Counted from the stretch's first letter, positions 1 through 8,889 are shown. The stretch is 64,000 nucleotides of DNA from Sulfitobacter donghicola DSW-25 = KCTC 12864 = JCM 14565 (GCF_000622405.1 NZ_JASF01000005.1:1054001-1118000), one strand, 5' to 3'. Notes: generated by a model not told the origin, from the sequence alone. Program-made: numbers and translations.

Positions 1-51
1 GAAAAGCCGTGAGATATCTGCGATCAGGAACACCTCCCTTTTCACTCAAAG

Positions 52-1206
52 ATGTTGAGATATAGCATGAATGTCATGACAAACCCCATTTCTGCGCCGG
101 TTCTAAAAGAACGGGGCCTTGATGTTGTCCTTGCCGACGGTCAGTCACATTACTTTAACTACTACTGGCTGCGCGACAATTGCCCAAGCTCGTTCAGCAG
201 CACAACGCGCGAGCGCAGCTTTGATATTTTTCACCTCGAGGATGCCCCGACACCGATAACCGCCGAGGTCACCGGTGACGCGCTTGAGATCGTATGGTCT
301 GGCGAGGATCACGTCACACAGTTTCCATTGAGCCTGCTTGAAACCTACGCCACCGCTGGCCCGCGCCAAGACCCCGCAGACTTGCCGCGCGAGGCTTGGT
401 TCGGGGACCACTTCCCGAATGTGCCACGCTTTAGCCAGCCAGAGCTTGTGGCCGACCCGCAGGTGCGCCGTAAATGGATCGAGGCGATGTTGGTCGAGGG
501 GTTTGCCATCCTTACCGACATGCCGGACAGTGACGCGGCATTGACCGAAACCGCGAAACTGATCGGTGAAGTTCGCCCGACTTTCTTTGGCGATTATTTC
601 GACGTGAAGACCTATATTAACCCGACCAACACGGCCTATACATCCGCCGCGCTGGAGCTTCACACCGACACACCAGCGGAAGAACACGCCCCAGGCATTC
701 AGTTCCTACATTGCCGCGCCAATAGCGTGCAGGGCGGCGAGAGCCTTTATGCGGATGGGGTGGCGGTGGCCAATGATTTCCGGCAACGTGACCCTGAGGG
801 TTTCAAGCTGCTTTCCGAGGTTTCTGTCCCATTCTATTGCGAGCATGACGATTACGACATGCGCTCGCGCCAAACGGTGATCGAGTTGGATCAACATGGC
901 GCGGTTTCGGGTCTTACGATCAGCCAGCACATGCTGGATATCATTGATCTGGATCAGGAGCTTCTTGACCGTTATTATCCTGCCTTCTGCCGTTTCGGCC
1001 GGATGCTGCAAGAAGATAAATACATGATGCATTTCCTTATGCAGGCGGGCGAATGTATGGTGTTTGATAATCACCGCATCGTGCATGGGCGGGCGGCCTA
1101 TTCGGCAACCAGTGGCGACCGTTATTTGCGGGGCTGTTACACGGATCGCGCCGAAATGCGGTCGGTCTATCGCGCGCTGGTTAGCGAAGGAAGGTTCAAG
1201 GCATGA
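52..1206 (+). CDS. Gamma-butyrobetaine dioxygenase-like 2-oxoglutarate/Fe(II) oxygenase
   Basis: Probable TauD/BBOX-type oxygenase that hydroxylates gamma-butyrobetaine to L-carnitine in the cytoplasm. The iron triad is visible: HTD at about residues 204-206 and a distal His at about 345 in NHRIVHGR, followed by an Arg in YLRGCYTD that would bind 2-oxoglutarate. The N-terminal part (about residues 20-110) resembles the small N-terminal domain of BBOX enzymes (WLRDNCP), but only one Cys (about 44) of the usual zinc cluster is present. Length (384 aa) fits the family. The start is uncertain: ATG codons at 52, 67 and 76 all lack a good ribosome binding site. The stop overlaps the next gene, so the two are coupled. 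The substrate is inferred from the carnitine genes downstream; trimethyllysine or another betaine is possible. Confidence 0.75.
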   Translation: MLRYSMNVMTNPISAPVLKERGLDVVLADGQSHYFNYYWLRDNCPSSFSSTTRERSFDIFHLEDAPTPITAEVTGDALEIVWSGEDHVTQFPLSLLETYATAGPRQDPADLPREAWFGDHFPNVPRFSQPELVADPQVRRKWIEAMLVEGFAILTDMPDSDAALTETAKLIGEVRPTFFGDYFDVKTYINPTNTAYTSAALELHTDTPAEEHAPGIQFLHCRANSVQGGESLYADGVAVANDFRQRDPEGFKLLSEVSVPFYCEHDDYDMRSRQTVIELDQHGAVSGLTISQHMLDIIDLDQELLDRYYPAFCRFGRMLQEDKYMMHFLMQAGECMVFDNHRIVHGRAAYSATSGDRYLRGCYTDRAEMRSVYRALVSEGRFKA

Positions 1207-1943
1207 ACACCCATGTTTCCCCTGATCAATCTCTCGCGGATCCTATTGCCCTGAGGCGGGATCTCGCGGATGCCTTTCGGATTTGCCATCAGTTGGGGTG
1301 GAGTGAATCTGTTGGCAATCATTTCAGTGCAGCGGCCTCGGAGGACGGGGCGCGTTTTCTGCTCAACCCCCGTTGGCAGCATTTCGCGACAATCCGTCCC
1401 GAGGACCTCTTGCTGCTCGACAGCAATGACGAGACGGTGCTCAACAGCCCGAACGCGCCTGATGTGTCAGCTTGGTGCGTCCACGGCACGCTGCACCGGC
1501 GCAAACCCGAGGCGAAGGTGATTTTACACTGCCATTCGCCCTACGCCACTGCGCTGGCCTGTCTAAAAGACCCAACCGTAGTGCCGTTAGACAACAACAC
1601 TGCGCGGTTCTATGGCCGCACGGCCTATGATCTCGACTTTGGCGGCATTGCCGATGCGGAGGAAGAGGGCGAGCGGCTGGCAGAGCGGCTGGGCGACAAG
1701 TCGGTTCTGGTTATGGGCAATCATGGGGTGACCATCGTTGGCGATACTGTTGCTGGTGCATTTGAAGATTTGTATTTCTTCGAAAAGGCAGCGCAGACAA
1801 TCATTCTGGCGCATTCATCGGGCCAACCCTTGGCGGTGCTTTCAGATGCTGTGGCGCAGAACACGGCAGATGGTTGGATTGCCTATCGCGGCATGGCCCA
1901 GCGGCATTTTGAATACCTCAGATCGCAACTCCCGCCTCTTTGA
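1203..1943 (+). CDS. Class II aldolase/adducin family protein (first copy)
   Basis: Zinc-dependent class II aldolase/adducin fold of 246 aa. Metal ligands are visible as HCH at residues 109-111 and a third His at about 174 in GNHGV. It starts inside the stop of the preceding dioxygenase gene (ATGA overlap), so the two proteins are made together and probably act in one pathway. The family performs retro-aldol cleavages, epimerisations and decarboxylations. The substrate cannot be read from the sequence; a hydroxylated or oxidised betaine intermediate is an inference from context. A second, divergent member lies at 8890-9624 at the other end of the cluster. Confidence 0.8.
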   Translation: MNTHVSPDQSLADPIALRRDLADAFRICHQLGWSESVGNHFSAAASEDGARFLLNPRWQHFATIRPEDLLLLDSNDETVLNSPNAPDVSAWCVHGTLHRRKPEAKVILHCHSPYATALACLKDPTVVPLDNNTARFYGRTAYDLDFGGIADAEEEGERLAERLGDKSVLVMGNHGVTIVGDTVAGAFEDLYFFEKAAQTIILAHSSGQPLAVLSDAVAQNTADGWIAYRGMAQRHFEYLRSQLPPL

Positions 1944-2007
1944 TTCACTGTGCTGGATACCTTTAGGGGCAGTCGTTTTGATCTCGAAAGGACGCTCTTG
2001 ATGCGCT

Positions 2008-2949
2008 ATGCTTCGAGGGCGTTTTTACAGGAGAACCGCCATCAAACGTTTTCCCTCAATCCAGGCGCTGCGTGTGCTTGAAAGTGTGGAGCGCAACGGC
2101 GCGCTGTGGCGTGCCGCCTCCGAGCTGAATGTCACCCGCAGCGCGATCAGCCATCAGCTTCGCCTCATGGAGCGGGATCTGGGGTTCAAACTTGTTGAGC
2201 GCAGCGGCAACCGTAGTGAAATCACAGCACGCGCACGTGCCTATGCCGAGGATGTGCGCCGCGCACTGAATATTATCGCAAGATCTACCGCGCGCGTCTC
2301 TCAAGACCGATTGAGCGGCCGTTTGGCCGTAAGTGCACCATCGGGCTTTGCTGCCGCGTGGCTGTGTCTGAACATAGGTGATTTTCTAACTGCAAATCCA
2401 GAGGTGGTGCTGGATATCATTAGCAGTCATCAACTTGGCAATATCAGCAACCCTGACATCGACACTTTTATCACCTTTGGTCATGAACCACGCGCCCATG
2501 TCGCAGCGGAACTACTATTGGCGGTCGAATTTACCCCCCTGTGCAGCCCAGCCTACCTTAGCCGGTTCAAAAGCTTCAACGACCCGAAAATTCTTAATTC
2601 TGCAACGCTCTTGCACATGCATGACTTCACCGATTGGGAAAATTGGATGCAATTGTCGGGCTTACCAAAGGAAAATGCCCATCGGGGGGTTTGTTATTCC
2701 GATATGAATATCGTGCATGCTGCGGTGCTTGCGGGTGAAGGAATCGCGATTTGCGATACGGTTCTTTGGGCGTCAGATTTGCGCGAAGGCCGATTGATGC
2801 GTCCGTTTTCACAGTCTTTGCATTCTGATACGGGTTATTTTCTCTGCACGCCGGAAGAAAACCTAGAAAACCCGCTTGTGATTGAATTTCATAACTGGTT
2901 GAAAACACGTTTGGAAGTGAGCCGAATTGCTCCAAATGAAGGGGCATGA
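2008..2949 (+). CDS. LysR-family transcriptional regulator (GcvA-like)
   Basis: LysR-type activator: an N-terminal winged helix-turn-helix (about residues 15-75, with the motif AASELNVTRSAISHQLRLME) followed by a periplasmic-binding-protein-like effector domain. It sits between the dioxygenase/aldolase pair and the CoA-pathway operon and probably controls one or both. The start is open. An ATG at 2008 has no ribosome binding site, whereas AGGAGA at 2029-2034 lies six bases before an in-frame ATC at 2041, where GcvA-like proteins usually begin (IKRFPSIQALR). The true start may be this unusual ATC codon, or the ATG may have mutated. Confidence 0.85.
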   Translation: MLRGRFYRRTAIKRFPSIQALRVLESVERNGALWRAASELNVTRSAISHQLRLMERDLGFKLVERSGNRSEITARARAYAEDVRRALNIIARSTARVSQDRLSGRLAVSAPSGFAAAWLCLNIGDFLTANPEVVLDIISSHQLGNISNPDIDTFITFGHEPRAHVAAELLLAVEFTPLCSPAYLSRFKSFNDPKILNSATLLHMHDFTDWENWMQLSGLPKENAHRGVCYSDMNIVHAAVLAGEGIAICDTVLWASDLREGRLMRPFSQSLHSDTGYFLCTPEENLENPLVIEFHNWLKTRLEVSRIAPNEGA

Positions 2950-2965
2950 CAAATAACGTTTGTCA
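2947..2965. promoter_or_regulatory. Perfect inverted repeat at the LysR stop codon
   Basis: TGACAAATAACGTTTGTCA is a 7-bp perfect inverted repeat with a 5-base centre that starts at the regulator's stop codon. There is no following T-run, so it is a poor terminator. Size and symmetry suit a regulator operator for the downstream operon at 3330, but LysR boxes are usually T-N11-A, so the assignment is tentative. Confidence 0.35.
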
Positions 2966-3329
2966 GGTGAGATAAGAAGTTTCATTTGCAATTAACAAGA
3001 CCATTCGCAACCCTCACCCCTAACGTAAAGGTTGAGAAGGCGAGATGCTTGTGTCAGGTTCAACGCAAATTAAAACCAGTTTTGGTGGAAAAATATTATT
3101 AAGTTCCAACAATTTACCTGACAGCACCCTTGGCATCAAAGGCGGTGAATTTATGTCGCGCCTGACCACCTTGAGCAATTGGTTTCTGTTGCGATCAGCA
3201 CCCCCTTGGCGAAAGGTACCCAGACCCAGCTGATCCCAGCTCTTACCCATAGTTTAGACAGCGCAGCCCCCGTCACGCGCTGTTTCACCCCTAAAAACAA
3301 CATCCTTTCCACATGAAGGAAAATACATC
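2966..3329 (+). other. Non-coding leader before the CoA operon
   Basis: No convincing gene; short open frames on both strands (about 62 and 76 codons) overlap each other and look random. It contains TGTCAGG near 2961 and 3052 and CCTGACA near 3117, which echo the inverted repeat at 2947 and may be spaced regulator half-sites. The ribosome binding site for the next gene (GAAGGA at 3314-3319) lies at its right end. Confidence 0.4.
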
Positions 3330-4490
3330 ATGCATTTTGGCCTGACCTCCGAACAAGAGATGATCGTCTCTACCGTCCGCAGCTTCGTTGAAAACGAAAT
3401 CTACCCCCATGAGGCGCTTGTCGAGCGTATGGGCGAAGTCCCCGCAGAGATTGCGCAAGACATCAAACAAAAATGCATGGACTTGGGCTTTTACGCCTCG
3501 AACTTCCCAGAAAGCGTCGGCGGCCCTGGCCTGTCGCATCTTGAATTTGCGCTGGTTGAACGCGAACTGGGCCGTGGCTCAATGGCGCTGACACATTTCT
3601 TTGGCCGCCCGCAGGGCATCCTGATGGCCTGTAAGGACGATCAGATCGAGAAATATCTGATGCCAGCTGTGCGCGGCGAAAAGATGGACGCGCTGGCAAT
3701 GACCGAGCCTGACGCAGGTTCCGACGTGCGCGGTATGAAATGCACCGCTGTGCGCGATGGCGGTGATTGGGTGGTTAATGGCTCCAAACACTTCATCTCT
3801 GGCGCGGAACATGCTGATTTCGTGATTGTGTTCGTGGCGACTGGCGTTGATGAAACACCGCGCGGGCCAAAGAAGCGCATCACCTGTTTCCTCGTGGATC
3901 GCGGCACGCCTGGCTTTGAAATCGCAAACGGCTACAACTCTGTGTCGCACCGCGGCTACCAGAACAGCGTTCTCTATTTTGACAATTGCCGTCTGTCGGA
4001 CGCGCAGGTTCTGGGCGAGGTTGATGGCGGCTTTGAGGTGATGAACGAATGGCTCTATGCCACGCGCATCACGGTTGCGACCAATTCTGTCGGCCGCGCG
4101 CGCCGCGTGTTTGATTACGCGCTGAACTATGCCGCCGAGCGCAAACAATTCGGCCAGCCCATCGGCAAATTCCAAGGCGTGAGCTTCCAGATCGCCGATA
4201 TGATCACCGAAATTGACGCCGCTGACTGGCTGACGCTTTCCGCCGCTTGGCGCCTCGATCAGGGGCTTCCAGCCAACCGCGAGATCGCTTCCGCCAAGGT
4301 TTATGCAACCGAGATGCTGGCGCGTGTGACTGATGCAACGCTGCAAATCCACGGCGGCATGGGGTTGATGGATGAGCTGCCGATTGAGCGCTTCTGGCGC
4401 GATGCACGGGTTGAGCGCATCTGGGATGGTACCTCGGAAATTCAGCGCCACATCATCAGCCGAGATTTGTTCCGTCCTTTGGGAGCGTAA
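3330..4490 (+). CDS. Acyl-CoA dehydrogenase, probably acting on gamma-butyrobetainyl-CoA
   Basis: FAD acyl-CoA dehydrogenase, 386 aa, with the three standard domains: N-terminal helical (residues 1-115), beta-barrel (MTEPDAGSD at about 128, flavin contact) and C-terminal helical (RKQFGQPIGKFQ at about 271). Preceded by GAAGGA. It would oxidise gamma-butyrobetainyl-CoA to crotonobetainyl-CoA, passing electrons to ETF; the substrate is inferred from the NDP-forming ligase and CaiD-like hydratase that follow. The position of the usual catalytic Glu (YEGT in short-chain enzymes) reads WDGT, so Asp at about 366 replaces it. Asp bases are known in some specialised family members. First gene of an operon; the next ORF begins six bases after the stop. 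Confidence 0.85.
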   Translation: MHFGLTSEQEMIVSTVRSFVENEIYPHEALVERMGEVPAEIAQDIKQKCMDLGFYASNFPESVGGPGLSHLEFALVERELGRGSMALTHFFGRPQGILMACKDDQIEKYLMPAVRGEKMDALAMTEPDAGSDVRGMKCTAVRDGGDWVVNGSKHFISGAEHADFVIVFVATGVDETPRGPKKRITCFLVDRGTPGFEIANGYNSVSHRGYQNSVLYFDNCRLSDAQVLGEVDGGFEVMNEWLYATRITVATNSVGRARRVFDYALNYAAERKQFGQPIGKFQGVSFQIADMITEIDAADWLTLSAAWRLDQGLPANREIASAKVYATEMLARVTDATLQIHGGMGLMDELPIERFWRDARVERIWDGTSEIQRHIISRDLFRPLGA

Positions 4491-4495
4491 CACGC

Positions 4496-6541
4496 ATGAA
4501 ATCTCTAAGCCGTTTCTTCTCACCGAAAGCTGTCGTTGTCATTGGCGGCGGCACATGGTGCGAAAGCGTCGTGCGCCAATGCCGCGACACTGGTTTCACA
4601 GGACCGATCTGGCCGGTGCATCCCAAAAAAGCAGAGGTCGGTGGCCTGCCGGCTTATCCTGATCTTGCAAGCCTGCCGGGGGTGCCTGATGCTGCTTTCA
4701 TCGGCGTGAACCGCGCGTTGACCGTTTCGGTCACAGCGGAGCTTTCCGCCCTGGGGTGCAGTGGTGCCGTGTGCTTTGCTGCGGGGTTCAGCGAGGCCGT
4801 GTCAGAGCTGACCGATGGGGCAGAGCTGCAGGCTCAACTGGTTGAAGCCGCAGGCAAGATGAGCGTTTTGGGGCCGAATTGCTATGGCATCGTAAACGCG
4901 CTCGACGGCATGGCGCTTTGGCCAGACCGGCACGGCATGACCCCAGTTGACAGCGGTGTCGCTATCGTCGGCCAGTCTTCCAATGTGTTGATCAACCTCA
5001 CAATGCAACGGCGCGGCCTGCCTCTGGCGGCTGTCGTCGCAGCGGGCAACCAAGCGCAGGCCACGATGTCCGACCTTGGCATCGCCTTTTTGGAAGACCC
5101 CCGCATCACGGCTCTGGGGCTTCACATCGAGGGGATCAGCGACCTCCCTGCGTTTGAAGAGCTAGCGCGCCGCGCGTCTGAGTTGGGCAAACCGATCGTT
5201 GCGCTGCGTGTTGGCAGCTCAGAGCAAGCACAGGCGGCGGCCGTCTCGCACACAGCGTCTTTGACCGGCTCTGATTCAGGTGCGCGCGCCTTGCTCAAAC
5301 GTCTGGGCATTGCGCAGGTCGATACGCCGACGGAACTCATCGAGACGCTGAAGCTGCTGCACGTCACCGGTGGGTTGCGCTCTAGCCGAATTGCATCGGC
5401 GTCCTGCTCTGGCGGTGAGGCGTCTCTCATGGCGGATATGGGCGAGGTGGCGGGCGTTATCTATCCGCAGCTGGACACCAAACAAACTGAAGGCCTACGC
5501 GCCGCTTTGGGCCCCAAAGTCGCACTGGCCAATCCGCTAGATTACAACACCTATATTTGGGGTGACGAAGCGGCGCTGACCGCGACGTTCACCGCACTTT
5601 GCGATGCGGCGCTTGGGCTTGGCTGTGTTGTGTTGGATTATCCGCGCGACGATAGGTTTAATGCGCCAGAATATGATCAGGTGCTGCGTGCCATCGCCAA
5701 AACGCGTGAGGTGACGGGCACGCCCATGGCCATGGTTTCGCTTTTGGCTGAAGGCCTGCCCGAAGCCGTAGCGCAGCGTGCGCTTGATCTGGGTGTCGTG
5801 CCGCTTTGTGGTATGGGTAATGCTTTGCGCGCGATTTGTGCTGCTGCGGAGGTCGGCGCGCGTGTTGATACCGCCAAGCGCCCTGCCCCCGTGCTGCAAC
5901 CGCTGAAGGGTCTCGGCGATCCGCGTGTTTTCTCAGAAGCTGAGGCAAAGGCGCTTTTGTCGAGTTTTGGTGTCCGTGTGCCCCAATCCCAACGCGCGAT
6001 GACAGCGGCTGAGGCAGGTACACAGGCCGCAAAAATCGGCTTTCCCGTTGTGCTCAAAGGTGAAGGCATCGCGCATAAGACCGAAGCCGGCGCAGTGGTC
6101 CTGAACCTCACCGAGGCGGGCGCGGTCACCAAGGCTGCGGAAACAATGCCTGCCAAAAGCTTTCTCGTCGAGGAGATGATCACCGGCACAGTGGCCGAAT
6201 TGATCGTCGGCGTGACCCGCGATCCAGCGCATGGGTTTGTCCTAACAATGGGGATGGGGGGCATCCTGACCGAACTTATCCGTGACACCGTTTCCCTGAT
6301 CATCCCTGCCGGCCGCGACGAGGTGCGATCCGCCTTGTCCGCACTAAAGACCGGCGCGCTTTTGACTGGCTATCGTGGCCGTGCGCCTGCTAATCTCGAC
6401 GCCGTACTCGATACGGTCATGGGGCTTCAGGCGCTAGTGGGCGAACACGTCGGAACATTGCACGAAATCGAAATCAACCCGCTGATCTGCCGCACTAAAG
6501 ATGCCGTAGCGGCGGATGCACTTATTAGAATGGAGGAGTAG
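4496..6541 (+). CDS. NDP-forming acyl-CoA synthetase (fused alpha-beta), probable betaine-CoA ligase
   Basis: 681-aa acetyl-CoA synthetase (ADP-forming) family protein. Order: CoA-binding Rossmann domain (1-130), two succinyl-CoA-ligase-like domains (about 140-440) with the phosphorylated His in AVSHTASL at about 251, and a C-terminal ATP-grasp domain (about 475-681; VVLKGEGIAHKTEAG and EIEINPL). It makes an acyl-CoA, ADP and phosphate from acid, CoA and ATP through a phosphohistidine. In this operon (dehydrogenase upstream, CaiD-like hydratase two bases downstream) the likely acid is gamma-butyrobetaine or carnitine. It differs from the AMP-forming CaiC and the CaiB transferase of enteric bacteria. 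Confidence 0.85.
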   Translation: MKSLSRFFSPKAVVVIGGGTWCESVVRQCRDTGFTGPIWPVHPKKAEVGGLPAYPDLASLPGVPDAAFIGVNRALTVSVTAELSALGCSGAVCFAAGFSEAVSELTDGAELQAQLVEAAGKMSVLGPNCYGIVNALDGMALWPDRHGMTPVDSGVAIVGQSSNVLINLTMQRRGLPLAAVVAAGNQAQATMSDLGIAFLEDPRITALGLHIEGISDLPAFEELARRASELGKPIVALRVGSSEQAQAAAVSHTASLTGSDSGARALLKRLGIAQVDTPTELIETLKLLHVTGGLRSSRIASASCSGGEASLMADMGEVAGVIYPQLDTKQTEGLRAALGPKVALANPLDYNTYIWGDEAALTATFTALCDAALGLGCVVLDYPRDDRFNAPEYDQVLRAIAKTREVTGTPMAMVSLLAEGLPEAVAQRALDLGVVPLCGMGNALRAICAAAEVGARVDTAKRPAPVLQPLKGLGDPRVFSEAEAKALLSSFGVRVPQSQRAMTAAEAGTQAAKIGFPVVLKGEGIAHKTEAGAVVLNLTEAGAVTKAAETMPAKSFLVEEMITGTVAELIVGVTRDPAHGFVLTMGMGGILTELIRDTVSLIIPAGRDEVRSALSALKTGALLTGYRGRAPANLDAVLDTVMGLQALVGEHVGTLHEIEINPLICRTKDAVAADALIRMEE

Positions 6542-6543
6542 CC

Positions 6544-7329
6544 ATGAGCGCTCAGAACGTCCAAACCGAACGCCGAGGTGCGGTTCTTGAAGTTACGCTG
6601 AACCGGCCTAAAGCCAATGCAATCGACATGGCAACCAGTCAGGAACTTGGTGAAGTTTTCACCGCGTTTCGTGATGACCCAGAGCTGCGCGTGGCGATCA
6701 TCACGGGCGCGGGGGAAAAGTTCTTTTGCCCAGGTTGGGATTTAAAAGCGGCCGCTGACGGCGAAGCGGCGGATGCAGATTACGGCAAGGGCGGTTTTGG
6801 CGGCCTGCAAGAACTACGTGGGCTGAACAAGCCAGTGATCGCGGCGGTGAACGGTATCGCCTGTGGCGGCGGGTTGGAGTTGGCGATCAGCGCTGACATT
6901 ATTCTGGCGGCAGATCACGCCACCTTTGCCCTGCCAGAGATCAACTCTGGGACCGTGGCCGACGCCGCCTCGATCAAGCTGCCAAAGCGCATTCCCTATC
7001 ACATCGCGATGGAGCTGTTGTATACGGGCCGTTGGTTTGATGCCGAAGAAGGCCACCGCTGGGGGTTGGTGAACCGCATTTTGCCCGCAGCTGATCTAAT
7101 GACTGAGGCGCGCAAAATGGCGGATGAGCTCGCCGCTGGTCCGCCGCTGGTCTTTGCCGCGATCAAGGAAATTGCGCGAGAGGCCGAAGACATGAAATTC
7201 CAAGATGCGCTGAACCGCATCACCTCCAGCCAATTCGAAACTGTTGAACGCCTCTATCGCTCAGAGGACCAAAAAGAAGGCGCGCTTGCCTTTGCCGAGA
7301 AACGCGATCCGGTCTGGAAGGGCCGGTAA
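6544..7329 (+). CDS. caiD: Carnitinyl-CoA dehydratase (CaiD-like enoyl-CoA hydratase)
   Basis: Crotonase-family protein of 261 aa, very close to E. coli CaiD as I recall it: shared stretches include RPKANAID, RVAIITGAGEKFF, GWDLKAAA, KPVIAAVNG and the C-terminal LAFAEKRDPVWKGR. The oxyanion-hole GGG (about residue 107) and the active-site Glu in FALPE are present. It interconverts crotonobetainyl-CoA and carnitinyl-CoA, so with the ligase and dehydrogenase just upstream it completes a CoA-bound route from gamma-butyrobetaine to carnitine. The start is ATG two bases after the ligase stop, with a GGAGG sequence inside the end of the ligase gene. Confidence 0.88.
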   Translation: MSAQNVQTERRGAVLEVTLNRPKANAIDMATSQELGEVFTAFRDDPELRVAIITGAGEKFFCPGWDLKAAADGEAADADYGKGGFGGLQELRGLNKPVIAAVNGIACGGGLELAISADIILAADHATFALPEINSGTVADAASIKLPKRIPYHIAMELLYTGRWFDAEEGHRWGLVNRILPAADLMTEARKMADELAAGPPLVFAAIKEIAREAEDMKFQDALNRITSSQFETVERLYRSEDQKEGALAFAEKRDPVWKGR

Positions 7330-7342
7330 GAGGATCAGTAAA

Positions 7343-7447
7343 ATGCCACGATCAATGAGCCGAACACATTTCCTCACCGCTGGCTGTAACTGGTCGGGCT
7401 TCAACCTTGACGTAATCGAACGCGCAATGCCTGAGGTGAAGGCATGA
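7343..7447 (+). CDS. Small 34-aa open reading frame between caiD and lcdH
   Basis: Short frame with a ribosome-binding-like GAGGAT ten bases before its ATG. Its stop overlaps the start of lcdH (ATGA at 7444-7447), as in translational coupling. The peptide (MPRSMSRTHFLTAGCNWSGF and 14 more residues ending in EVKA) has no motif I recognise and no signal or membrane segment. It may be a real coupling peptide or the tail of a deleted gene. Carnitine clusters often carry a 3-dehydrocarnitine cleavage enzyme next to lcdH, and none is present here. Confidence 0.35.
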   Translation: MPRSMSRTHFLTAGCNWSGFNLDVIERAMPEVKA

Positions 7448-8865
7448 GCCGCGCGGCCATCATCGGCGGTGGCGTCATTGGCGGTGGCTGGGCCGCACGG
7501 TTCTTGCTGAATGGCTGGGACGTTGCGGTCTTCGATCCCGACCCAGAGGCGGAGCGTAAGATAGGCGAGGTTTTGGACAATGCCCGCGCGTCACTGCCAG
7601 CGATCTACGACCGCCCCTTGCCAGCCGAAGGCAGCTTGCGGTTTTGCGAGAGTATCGCTGAGGCGGTGACCGGTGCCGATTGGGTGCAAGAGAGCGTGTC
7701 CGAGCGGCTTGATCTCAAACATAGGGTCTACAGTGAAATCTCGCTTTCATTGTCTGAGGGCGCTTTTATCGCGTCTTCGACCTCTGGTTTCAAAGCTTCT
7801 AATTTGGCCGCCAAAGGCGCGCCTGTGGTGGTCGTGCATCCGTTCAATCCAGTCTACCTTTTGCCGCTTCTGGAAATTTCGGGCGCGCCGGAGCTGTGCG
7901 AAAAAGCGACGACGATTGCGACCTCCATCGGGATGCACCCCCTCATTCTCAAAACTGAAATCGACGCCTTCATTGGCAATCGGTTTCAAGAAGCGGTCTG
8001 GCGCGAAGCCCTTTGGATGCTGAAAGACGGCATCGCCACCACCGAGGAAATCGACGATGCAATCCGCATGGGCTTTGGCCTGAGATGGGCGCAGATGGGT
8101 CTGTTTGAGACCTATCGCATTGCCGGTGGTGAAGCGGGCATGAAAAGCTATATCGAGCAATTTGGCCCGTCCCTTCAATGGCCATGGACCAAGCTGACCG
8201 ATGTGCCCGAACTTGACGACGCCTTGATTGGGATGATCAGCGAACAGTCTGACGCACAATCTGGGCACATGTCGATCCGAGAGTTGGAGCGCCTGCGCGA
8301 TGACAATCTGGTCGCGATCCTACGTGCGCTTCGCCATACAGGCAGCGGCGCTGGCGGGGTTATCGCCACACATGAAGCAAAGTTGGAAGTCGCTGGAGAG
8401 ATCGAGGGATTACCAATCACGCTGCGCCGCGCGGTACCCGTGGTCTGGACCGATTACAACGGTCACATGAATGAAGCGGCCTATCTCGAACTTGGCTCTT
8501 GGGCGAGCGACGGGCTGATGCAGATGATCGGGGCTGATGCCGAGTATGTGGCCTCTGGCAAAAGCTATTTTACCGTCGACACCCGCATCCGCTACCTCGA
8601 CGAAGTGCATCGCGGTGAGATGCTGACGGTGACGACACAAGTACTTGAGGGGGCGGGGAAAAAGATGAAGCTGTTCCACCGTGTGATCAAAGAAGATGGC
8701 ACGGTCTGCGCGACCCTTGAGACCCTGTTGCTGCATACAAACCTGAGCACCCGCCGCGCCTGTCCGCCAGAGGCGGCCGTCGCCGACGCGCTGGAGGATC
8801 TGGCCAAGGCCCATTCCGATTTCTCTGCTGAAGGTGCGGGCGGATCGGTTGGGGATCGAGGATAA
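7444..8865 (+). CDS. lcdH: L-carnitine dehydrogenase fused to betainyl-CoA thioesterase
   Basis: Two-part enzyme of 473 aa. Residues 1-310 form a 3-hydroxyacyl-CoA dehydrogenase-type protein: NAD-binding GGGVIGGGW at 8-16, HPFNP near 136, then the C-terminal dimerisation domain. Residues 322-473 form a hot-dog thioesterase with the characteristic VVWTDYNGHMNEAAYLELGS block. The dehydrogenase oxidises L-carnitine to 3-dehydrocarnitine; the thioesterase releases glycine betaine from betainyl-CoA. This fusion is known from rhizobia and relatives. The 3-dehydrocarnitine cleavage enzyme that would link the two steps is not in this window. Start overlaps the small upstream frame. Confidence 0.9.
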   Translation: MSRAAIIGGGVIGGGWAARFLLNGWDVAVFDPDPEAERKIGEVLDNARASLPAIYDRPLPAEGSLRFCESIAEAVTGADWVQESVSERLDLKHRVYSEISLSLSEGAFIASSTSGFKASNLAAKGAPVVVVHPFNPVYLLPLLEISGAPELCEKATTIATSIGMHPLILKTEIDAFIGNRFQEAVWREALWMLKDGIATTEEIDDAIRMGFGLRWAQMGLFETYRIAGGEAGMKSYIEQFGPSLQWPWTKLTDVPELDDALIGMISEQSDAQSGHMSIRELERLRDDNLVAILRALRHTGSGAGGVIATHEAKLEVAGEIEGLPITLRRAVPVVWTDYNGHMNEAAYLELGSWASDGLMQMIGADAEYVASGKSYFTVDTRIRYLDEVHRGEMLTVTTQVLEGAGKKMKLFHRVIKEDGTVCATLETLLLHTNLSTRRACPPEAAVADALEDLAKAHSDFSAEGAGGSVGDRG

Positions 8866-8889
8866 CCCGCTGTTGAATTGGAGAGATTG

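Noticed and set aside
3045..3250. Short frames on both strands before the acyl-CoA dehydrogenase
   Set aside because: Overlapping frames of about 60-75 codons, without ribosome binding sites or recognisable motifs.
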